Assembly (NCBI GenBank): GCA_023460875.1
Contig: JAEWOQ010000556.1
Coordinates: 1 to 11,627, forward strand
Direction: 5' to 3'
DNA from: Pseudomonadota bacterium
GTDB taxonomy: Bacteria; Myxococcota_A; Polyangia; Polyangiales; Polyangiaceae
DNA length: 11,627 nt
A model generated the notes under the pieces. It searched no databases, was not told the origin of the DNA, and worked only from the letters and a program-made list of their open reading frames with translations. Positions 1 through 6,319 of this stretch are shown piece by piece (position 1 is the first letter of the stretch; the number at the start of each line of letters is the position of its first letter). The position numbers and the translations under genes were made by a program.

Positions 1-2464
1 CCCCCAACCCCCGCTCCGGCCGCGGGCCACCGCGGCCCCGCCCCACGACGGGGGCGACCCCGTCGCGGCGCGCAAAGATGTCCGCCGCCAGGAGGCTGGC
101 CTCGGCGCCGCCGTGGACCGCGATCCCGACGGACGCCGCGCTGAGCGCTGCCGCGTCGTTGACCCCCTCGCCGCCCATGAACACCGGCCCCCGCGCGGCG
201 GCGGCCTCGACGTACGCGAGCTTCTGCTCGGGGGATTGGCCGCCGAGCACCTCATCGAACAGGGGCCGCGCCGAGCTCTCCGCTGCAGCCGCGCCGACAG
301 CGGCCCGGTCCAGCTGCGCCACGGCGTGGCTCACCGCCCGCGGGTGATCGCCCGACAGGAGCACCAGCCGGTGCCCCAAGGCGCGCAACGCGAGCAGGCT
401 CTCGGCGGCGTCCTCGCGCAGCGGATCTCCGAAGGCGGCGAGGGCCACGACCGCCCCATCCTGAGCGATCAGCGCCGGGCTGAGCCCGCGCTCGAGCCAA
501 CCGCCGAGCACCTCTTCGGCCCACGGGGGAACCACGACGCCGCGCTCCCGGGTCGAGCGCTCGTTGCCCACCCACAGCTCGCGCCCCGCCACACGGCCCC
601 ACATCCCTCCGCCGAGCACCTCCCGCGCGTCCTCCACCACGGGCCCGTCCGCGCTGGCCGTCTCGCTGGCACCCTCGCGATCCCCTTCGAAGGCCGCGAC
701 GAAGGCGCGGGCCACGGGATGCATCGAGCGCGCCTCCAAGGCGACCACCGCCGCCTGCACGGACGCATCGCCCGCGTACTCCACCAACCGCACGCGCCCT
801 TCCGTCAAGGTCCCCGTCTTGTCGAAGACGAAGGTCCCCGGGGTGGCGAGCCTCTCGAGAGCGTCTCCGCCCTTGATCAGGAGCCCGCGCCGAGCGGCCC
901 GCGCCAAGGCGGCGCTGACCACGAGGGGCGTCGCCAGCCCGAGCCCGCAGGGACACGCCACCACCAAGAGCGCCACCGTGTTGTCCACCGCGCGCTCCAG
1001 GCTCACGAAGGACCAACCGAACAGGGTGATCGCTGCGAGCACGATGGCCACGATCACCAAGTAGCCCGCTACGCGATCCGCCAGGCGCACGATGGGGGCG
1101 CGCCGCCGCGCCGCCTCCTCCACGCTCTTCATGAGCTGTCCCATGCGGGTCGCCTCACCGGAGCGCAGGCAGCGGACCAACAACAGGCCCGTGAGGTTCG
1201 TCGAGCCGGCGTGGACGAGCGCGCCCGGCTCCACGTCCACCGGGAGCGGCTCGCCGCTGAGCACGGCCGTGTCGAGGGACGAGCTGCCCTCGACGACGAC
1301 GCCGTCGACGGGGATCGTCTCGCCCGTGCGCACCTCGACCCAGGCGCCTTCCGCGACGCTCGCCGCAGGGACGTCTCGCACGACGTCCCCCTCCCGCAGG
1401 TGCGCCGTGCTCGGGGTGAGCGTGTTGAGGAGCTCCGCGGCCTCGAAGGCGGAGCGCTGCTGGCGGTGCTGGATCCAGCGCCCCACGAGCAGGGCGAAGA
1501 TCAACATGGTGACGGAGTCGAAGTAGATCTCCCCCTTGCCCAGCAGCGTCCCCAGGGCGCCCCACAAAAAGCCCGCCAGGATGCCGATGCTGACCGGCAG
1601 GTCCATGTGCGGCGTGCGGGTCCGCAGGGAGGCGAGCGCCCCCTTGAAGAAGATCGAGCCCGCCCACAGCACCGCCGGCGCGCTGATGAGCAGGCTGCCC
1701 CAACGGAAGAAGGCCCGGAACTGCGGCGACATGCCGTCGAAGAGGCCACTGTACAAAGCCAGGGCCATGAGCATCACGTTGCCGGCGACCGCGCCCGCGA
1801 CGCCCACGCGCATGAGCAGCGCGCGCTCCTCCAGCCGCTGCCGCTCCATGTCGCCTGAGCCGCGGTAGGGGTGAGGCGGGTAGCCGAAGGCGGCGAGGCG
1901 CTGAGCGATGCGGCCGAGGGAGATCTCCGCCGGCTCCCAGGTGACTCGCACCACCCTGCGCACGAAGTCGAGGGTCGTCTCCCGCACGCCCGGGAGCAGA
2001 GTCGGCAGCTTCTCCACGAGCCACACGCAAGCGGAGCAGTGCACCCCCTCCAGGTAGAGCTCGATCTGCAGGGTCCCCTCGGGCCCCGGACGGCAGTACA
2101 GGGCGCGGAAGTCGTCCGTATCGAACTCGCCGTAGTCGCGCCCGCTCGTCAGCGCGCGCTGCGGGGGCGCGTCCGCGGCGTCCCGGTAGGTGTAGTAGTG
2201 CTCGAGGCCACACTCGTGGAGCAAAGCGTAGACCTGCCGGCAGCCGCCACAGCAGAACTGCGTCGACGCCTCGACGTCGATCAAGGCTTCGGGCACTGGG
2301 AGCCCACAGTGGCTGCAGGCCACGTCCGCGGGCTCGGCGACGCCCGGCGACGACGCAAGGAAGGGCGCAGTGGAGCGCGTCGACGGAGCTGCCGATGGTG
2401 CCGACGATACTGACGACGGGCTCGACGCAGGACCCGATCTGCCCAGCTCCGTCTCCGTCATCAT
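1..2464 (-). CDS. ccoI: CcoI/FixI copper-translocating P1B-type ATPase (3' end missing)
   Basis: Inner-membrane copper ATPase that moves Cu(I) out of the cytoplasm for insertion into the CuB site of cbb3 oxidase. The frame is open from the ATG at 2464 to the window edge (821 codons), so no stop is seen. Visible in order: an N-terminal Cys cluster FCCGGC (70-75), a heavy-metal-associated domain with CSAC (143-146), about four membrane helices (217-332), the actuator SGE loop (403-405), helices around 464-515 carrying the CPC copper motif (504-506), the phosphorylated Asp548 in DKTGT, HP (582-583), and the hinge GEGVND (765-770). The N-terminal Cys cluster plus HMA domain and CPC is the CcoI pattern. 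The last two helices should lie beyond the window. AGGAG at 2472-2476, 7 bases upstream, supports the start, and the ATG overlaps the stop of the preceding gene by 4 bases. Oddities: Glu766 in place of the usual Asp, and unfamiliar sequence after residue about 807. Confidence 0.95.
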   Translation of the reverse strand, partial: MMTETELGRSGPASSPSSVSSAPSAAPSTRSTAPFLASSPGVAEPADVACSHCGLPVPEALIDVEASTQFCCGGCRQVYALLHECGLEHYYTYRDAADAPPQRALTSGRDYGEFDTDDFRALYCRPGPEGTLQIELYLEGVHCSACVWLVEKLPTLLPGVRETTLDFVRRVVRVTWEPAEISLGRIAQRLAAFGYPPHPYRGSGDMERQRLEERALLMRVGVAGAVAGNVMLMALALYSGLFDGMSPQFRAFFRWGSLLISAPAVLWAGSIFFKGALASLRTRTPHMDLPVSIGILAGFLWGALGTLLGKGEIYFDSVTMLIFALLVGRWIQHRQQRSAFEAAELLNTLTPSTAHLREGDVVRDVPAASVAEGAWVEVRTGETIPVDGVVVEGSSSLDTAVLSGEPLPVDVEPGALVHAGSTNLTGLLLVRCLRSGEATRMGQLMKSVEEAARRRAPIVRLADRVAGYLVIVAIVLAAITLFGWSFVSLERAVDNTVALLVVACPCGLGLATPLVVSAALARAARRGLLIKGGDALERLATPGTFVFDKTGTLTEGRVRLVEYAGDASVQAAVVALEARSMHPVARAFVAAFEGDREGASETASADGPVVEDAREVLGGGMWGRVAGRELWVGNERSTRERGVVVPPWAEEVLGGWLERGLSPALIAQDGAVVALAAFGDPLREDAAESLLALRALGHRLVLLSGDHPRAVSHAVAQLDRAAVGAAAAESSARPLFDEVLGGQSPEQKLAYVEAAAARGPVFMGGEGVNDAAALSAASVGIAVHGGAEASLLAADIFARRDGVAPVVGRGRGGPRPERGLG

Positions 2465-3276
2465 GGGTCGGCTCCTGAGGCGTGCATCGGGCAACTGCCC
2501 GTCGCCCCGTGGGTCTCCGGAGAGTCACTCGCAGGTCCGCTCTCCACCGACAGGACGTCCACGGCGCGGAGCCCCGTAAAGGCCTCCCCTGGTACGGTGC
2601 CTCGGGAGAAGATCGTGAGGCCTCCCGCGACGATGAGCCCGCAAGCGGTCACCGTCGGGAGGTGACGTCGCAGCGGGCGCAGCAACCCCTGCAGCCCCAG
2701 CCCGAACCCCAGCAGCAGGGGCACAGTCCCCGACCAGAAGGCCACCATCACGAGCGCGCCGTGCCAGGGGTTGGCCGTGGCGGCGGCTCCGAGCACGAAC
2801 GCATAGAGCCAGCCGCAGGGCAGCAGCGCCGACAAGGCACCGAGGAGCGCGCCGCGCACCGGCGCTTCGCGTCCGGCGAGGCCCCGCAAGAGCCACGCGG
2901 ACACCCGCCCCACAGGGCTCGCCGTCGCCGACCCCTTCAAGGACACCAGGCGCTCCGCTGGCGGCCTCCGGCGGAGCCGCCGCTCCAGGATCACCACCCC
3001 CCACAAAGCCATGCCGCCACCCGCCACGACCGCGGCGACGCGGCCCACGCCCACCGCCGTGCCCGCGAGATCCAAGGCGCTCCCCAGAGCGGCTGCCACG
3101 ACGCCGAGGGCCGTGTACCCCACGAGCCGCGCTCCGTGATAAGCGAGGTGCGGCGCGAGCCGTCGCCCCGACCCCTCACCCGCATAGAGCGCGACCAGGC
3201 CGCCGCACATGCCGACGCAGTGCAAGCTGCCGAGGAGGCTCGCCACGAGGATGGGTACGAGCGCGACCAAGGGCAT
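2461..3276 (-). CDS. TauE/SafE (DsbD_2-like) membrane protein of the cbb3 assembly cluster
   Basis: A 271-residue polytopic membrane protein, probably helping copper or thiol handling during cbb3 oxidase maturation; the exact role is inferred from its position. The first helix contains GSLHCVGMCGG (Cys20, Met23, Cys24) and a later helix contains LLPCGWLY (Cys154). These are signatures of the small TauE/SafE family (DsbD_2 / UreH-like transmembrane domain) commonly found in ccoGHI clusters. About six hydrophobic segments lie between residues 1 and 225. The tail after residue 225 is hydrophilic and ends with a Cys-Pro-Met-His motif (262-265). The start overlaps the fixH stop by 1 base (TGATG), with a GGGGGGAAG stretch just upstream as a plausible ribosome binding site. 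The stop overlaps the ccoI start (ATGATGA). Family assignment is firm; whether it transports anything is unknown. Confidence 0.85.
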   Translation of the reverse strand: MPLVALVPILVASLLGSLHCVGMCGGLVALYAGEGSGRRLAPHLAYHGARLVGYTALGVVAAALGSALDLAGTAVGVGRVAAVVAGGGMALWGVVILERRLRRRPPAERLVSLKGSATASPVGRVSAWLLRGLAGREAPVRGALLGALSALLPCGWLYAFVLGAAATANPWHGALVMVAFWSGTVPLLLGFGLGLQGLLRPLRRHLPTVTACGLIVAGGLTIFSRGTVPGEAFTGLRAVDVLSVESGPASDSPETHGATGSCPMHASGADP

Positions 3277-3842
3277 CAGCTCTTCCCCCCGCGCTGTAGC
3301 TCGCGGCGCTGCACGTCCGTGAAGCGGACCCCCTGGCGCTCCACGACGAAGCGAAACTCCCAGAGCCCTGGGCGGACGTCCTTCAAGCGCGCGTGGTAGA
3401 CGCCCTCACCCGCCCCCCGGAGCGTCAGCTGATGAACCTCGGCCGCGCGCGCGTTGTGGAACGCCTCGAGCTGCACCTCCGCGTCGTCGAGGCCCCCCGC
3501 CGGACCCACCAAGGTCACGGAGAGCTCGACGGCCCCGTCCTGGGCGCCGATGGGCGCGGGCGTCACCTCCAACGTCCACCCGAGCTCGCGGTTCTGCGCC
3601 TCTTGGCGCTTCTCCGCGTCGAGCTCCACCGCCTTCTGATAGTAGTCCGGCTCCAGGGCGAAGCTCGGATCGTCGATGGCCAGCGCCGTCATCACGCCGA
3701 GCCCCGCCAGCCCAGCGCCCAAGATGAGCGCGGGGGCGAGGGCCCACGCCATCCCGCGCAGGCGCAGGGACCCCGTCGCTCCCTCCTCGGCGGGACGCGG
3801 GGTGGAGATGGCGCGCTCGGGTGATGCGTCTCGGTCGTTCAT
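3276..3842 (-). CDS. ccoH: CcoH/FixH-family cbb3 oxidase assembly protein
   Basis: A 188-residue membrane-anchored protein needed for assembly or stability of cbb3 oxidase. It has a hydrophilic N-terminal tail of about 30 residues, one hydrophobic helix at about 32-55, and then the characteristic FixH stretch DPSFALEPDYYQKAVELD (58-75) followed by a charged, Gln/Glu-rich segment. The C-terminal half looks like the beta-rich periplasmic FixH domain. The ATG at 3842 overlaps the ccoG stop (ATGA), and AAAGGAGA lies about 5 bases upstream, which fixes the start well. Downstream the stop overlaps the TauE/SafE gene by 1 base. The position between ccoG and ccoI matches the ccoGHI order seen in many proteobacteria. 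Confidence 0.88.
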   Translation of the reverse strand: MNDRDASPERAISTPRPAEEGATGSLRLRGMAWALAPALILGAGLAGLGVMTALAIDDPSFALEPDYYQKAVELDAEKRQEAQNRELGWTLEVTPAPIGAQDGAVELSVTLVGPAGGLDDAEVQLEAFHNARAAEVHQLTLRGAGEGVYHARLKDVRPGLWEFRFVVERQGVRFTDVQRRELQRGGKS

Positions 3843-5275
3843 GGGGTCTCCTTTGAGCTCGACGGTACGGCGCCCTCTGCCGTCCCTTGCGGGTCTGGGC
3901 GAGGGCCGACGAGGGTGTATGCGATGTCTTGGCGCTCGCCGGCTTCGTCGGTGACGCGGAAGTGAACCGACCGCTCGCCGACGATGCTCCCGACCTCACC
4001 GATCACGAAGACGCTCGTCGAGGCGCTCTGCCCCGCCTTCACCGCCAACGGGTTCTCTGGGGCGATGAGGCGCAGCTCGGGGGCGCCCGTGAGCTCGATG
4101 GCGTAGGCCTCATCTCTGCTGCCGCGGTTGACGATCTTGAGGCGGATCTGGTTGCGCACGGTCCCCGCGTCGACGACGTAGGGCGCGCCGAGCCCGCGGA
4201 GCACGGTCACTTCGGCGCGGTCGCGCCCCGCGCCGAGGACGACGAGCGCCCCCAGCAACCCTACGAGGAGCGCCCCGTAGGCGAACACCCGAGGGCGGAG
4301 CCGCCTCACCGGGGCCTTGCCCGCGAACCCTGCCTGGGAGCCGTAGCGGATGAGGTCCTCGGGGCGCTGGATCCGAGGCATGATCGTGTTGCAGGCGTCC
4401 ACGCATTGGCCGCAGGCGATGCACTCGAGCTGCAGCCCCTCCCGGATGTCGATCCCCGTCGGGCACGCGACGACGCAAGCCTTACAGTCGATGCAGTCGC
4501 CCGTCGGTCCTTCGTCCCCCTTCGCCTTGCCGTGGGTCCGAGGCTCACCGCGACGCTCGTCGTAGCCGATCACGACAGAGTGTTTGTCGAGCAGGACGGA
4601 CTGGAGCCGCGCGTAGGGACAGGCGACCGTGCACATCTGCTCCCGGAAGTAGGCGAAATCGAAGAAGACGAGCCCGGCCGTCCCCGCCATCACCAGGAAG
4701 GGCACCGGGTGCTCGGCGGGCGACTGCCGCATCCAGAGCGACAGGGCCTCCACCCCGACGAAGTAAGCCAAGAACACGTTGGCGACGAGCACCGACAGCA
4801 CCAAGAACACGAGGTTCTTCAGGAGGCGCCGTACCGGCAACCCGCCCCGGCGGTCGAGCTTGAGCTGCTCGTTCCTCCCCCCCTCGAAGAGCCGCTCGAT
4901 GGGGCGGAACAAAAACTCCATGTACACCGTCTGCGGGCACCCCCAGCCGCACCAGGCCCGCCCCACCACCGCGGTGACGAGCACGATGCCCAGCAGGATG
5001 CTCAACATCAGCAGCATCAGCAGCACGCCGTCCGTCGGCAGAAACGTCTTGCCGAACAAGTGGAACTGACGCTGCGGCACGTCGAGCAAGATGGCGGGCT
5101 TGCCGCCGATCTTCACGAACGGCAAGGCCACGAAAGTCGCGATCAAGAGCCAGCCCACCACCAGCCGCCGGCGGTACCACTTGCCCTCGTAGAGCTTGGG
5201 GCGGATCCGATTGCGCGTACCGTCCGCGTTGAGGGTCGGGAGTACGCGCTCGGGGGCTGGGAGGGCACCGGACAT
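3839..5275 (-). CDS. ccoG: CcoG/FixG iron-sulfur cbb3 oxidase accessory protein
   Basis: A 478-residue inner-membrane iron-sulfur protein; CcoG homologues are reported to act in Cu(II) reduction for CuB insertion into cbb3 oxidase. Membrane helices are visible near 38-56, 84-105, 155-175, 190-208 and 331-350. Conserved Cys pairs occur in CGWGCPQ (Cys109, Cys113) and CTVACPY (Cys215, Cys219). Two ferredoxin-type [4Fe-4S] motifs follow: Cys261/264/267/271 and Cys285/288/291/295. After the last helix comes an Ig-like FixG C-terminal domain (about 355-460) and a short hydrophilic tail. The N-terminal segment RIRPKLYEGKWYRRR is typical of the family. The start at 5275 gives the normal family length, but I see no strong ribosome binding site. 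The gene lies 40 bases after ccoP and overlaps ccoH by 4 bases. No key residue is missing. Confidence 0.96.
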   Translation of the reverse strand: MSGALPAPERVLPTLNADGTRNRIRPKLYEGKWYRRRLVVGWLLIATFVALPFVKIGGKPAILLDVPQRQFHLFGKTFLPTDGVLLMLLMLSILLGIVLVTAVVGRAWCGWGCPQTVYMEFLFRPIERLFEGGRNEQLKLDRRGGLPVRRLLKNLVFLVLSVLVANVFLAYFVGVEALSLWMRQSPAEHPVPFLVMAGTAGLVFFDFAYFREQMCTVACPYARLQSVLLDKHSVVIGYDERRGEPRTHGKAKGDEGPTGDCIDCKACVVACPTGIDIREGLQLECIACGQCVDACNTIMPRIQRPEDLIRYGSQAGFAGKAPVRRLRPRVFAYGALLVGLLGALVVLGAGRDRAEVTVLRGLGAPYVVDAGTVRNQIRLKIVNRGSRDEAYAIELTGAPELRLIAPENPLAVKAGQSASTSVFVIGEVGSIVGERSVHFRVTDEAGERQDIAYTLVGPRPDPQGTAEGAVPSSSKETP

Positions 5276-5315
5276 CTGAAGCGGACGTTTCTCGTTGGTG
5301 TTGGAGTGGATCGGG

Positions 5316-6029
5316 TCAGGGGTTGGCGGTCGCGGGGTTCCCTTCTGGGCCCTTGCCGGGCACGTTCGTGCCGCGCATGGTGCCGACGAAGGCGGTGACC
5401 TTCTTGAGGTCCTCGGGGGCGAGCTGGCGCTCCCAGGGCGGCATGCCTTTCTCGGGGACCCCCTTGGCGATCACCTCATAGATGTCCATGAGGCTCCCGG
5501 AGCCGTGGAGCCAGTGGTCGTCCGTGAGGTTCGGGCCGATGAGCCCCTGCCCCTGCTCTGCGTGACACGCGGCGCAGGAGGCCACGAATTTCGCCGCCGC
5601 GTCTTCCATCGAGCTCGCGTCGGCCATCAGCTGCTCCAAGCTCTCCTCGCTCACCTCTTGCCCGAGGGCCGCCTCCGCGGCGCGAGCGCTGGCCTCCGCG
5701 ACGTCCGCCTCATACGCCGCCAACACGGAGACGCCGTTGCCGCCGAGGTGGTACCAGAACAGGTAGCCCAGGGAGAACACGAAGGTCCCCCAGAACATGT
5801 TCTTCCACCAGGACGGCATCGGGTTGTCGTACTCGACGATGCCGTCGTACTCGTGCTCGAGGATCGGCGCCTCACCGCTCGCCGCGGACGAGGACTGCTC
5901 CGTCGAGCGAGGGCCGGAGGAGGCAGCCTCTTGGGAAGCGGCCTCTCGGGGAGCGCTGTCTCCCGCTGCGTCATGCGGTTTGGCTGCGTCGGGGGGCGTA
6001 TCCGAAGGTACGTAGGTCGAGGTCGACAT
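5316..6029 (-). CDS. ccoP: Mono-haem CcoP, cytochrome c subunit of cbb3 oxidase
   Basis: A membrane-anchored cytochrome c that passes electrons to CcoO/CcoN. Residues 1-55 are a Ser/Ala/Glu/Pro-rich, probably disordered extension. The conserved CcoP N-terminal motif follows (HEYDGIVEYDNPMPSWW, 59-75), then one helix (78-94), a charged helical linker, and one c-type cytochrome domain with CAACH (152-156), the PNLTDDHWLHG signature (166-176) and the likely axial Met196 in GMPPW. Textbook CcoP has about 290-310 residues and two CXXCH motifs; this one has 237 residues and one motif, and the second haem domain is absent. The stop follows a normal-looking tail (RGTNVPGKGPEG), so this looks like a natural mono-haem form rather than a truncation. 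GGAG lies 7 bases before the ATG. It sits 62 bases after ccoQ and 40 bases before ccoG. Confidence 0.92.
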   Translation of the reverse strand: MSTSTYVPSDTPPDAAKPHDAAGDSAPREAASQEAASSGPRSTEQSSSAASGEAPILEHEYDGIVEYDNPMPSWWKNMFWGTFVFSLGYLFWYHLGGNGVSVLAAYEADVAEASARAAEAALGQEVSEESLEQLMADASSMEDAAAKFVASCAACHAEQGQGLIGPNLTDDHWLHGSGSLMDIYEVIAKGVPEKGMPPWERQLAPEDLKKVTAFVGTMRGTNVPGKGPEGNPATANP

Positions 6030-6091
6030 CTCGTGGCTCCGCGCGATTGGATGCGGTTCGAAGGGGGACGTTCAGGGCGAGCCCCGGAGGC

Positions 6092-6319
6092 TCAGGCGCC
6101 GAGGTGGGGAGGAGGTTCGGGGGTGCGCAGCGGACGGGGCGCGGCGCTCGGGGCGGGGGCGTCCTCGAGGGGGAGGAAGCGGGCCGCGTCCAGACGCCGC
6201 GCGTTCCTCTTCGAGAACACCGAGACGCACACGGTCGCGAACGCCACCAGGAACAAGACCAGCGCGGCTTCGGCGAACCACGCGAGCCCCGCCGCGCTCA
6301 TGATGTCGCTGAGTTTCAT
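6092..6319 (-). CDS. ccoQ: CcoQ/FixQ, small subunit of cbb3 oxidase
   Basis: A 75-residue single-helix protein matching CcoQ, a small subunit that stabilises the cbb3 complex and the association of CcoP. The N-terminus MKLSDIMSAAGLAWFAE leads into one hydrophobic helix (about 15-34), then a basic stretch and ARFLPLED (46-53), which resembles the conserved ARxPLxD end of CcoQ. The final 20 or so residues are Pro/Ala-rich, slightly longer than usual. The ATG overlaps the ccoNO stop by 4 bases (ATGA), and AAGGTGAGGTGA just upstream is a strong ribosome binding site. Position between ccoNO and ccoP supports the call. Confidence 0.88.
   Translation of the reverse strand: MKLSDIMSAAGLAWFAEAALVLFLVAFATVCVSVFSKRNARRLDAARFLPLEDAPAPSAAPRPLRTPEPPPHLGA

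Noticed and set aside
113..1858. A 581-codon plus-strand open frame antisense to ccoI
   Set aside because: It is low-complexity (His/Arg/Glu/Pro-rich) and matches the mirror of GC-biased codons. The opposite strand carries all ATPase motifs.
1155..2528. A 457-codon minus-strand frame overlapping ccoI in another phase
   Set aside because: The translation is Arg/Ala/Gly-rich without motifs. The ccoI phase gives continuous family-like sequence over the same bases.
3887..5398. A 503-codon plus-strand open frame antisense to ccoG
   Set aside because: It has a His/Glu/Arg-rich composition and no recognisable domain, and it fully overlaps a clear ccoG. It is a GC-skew artefact.
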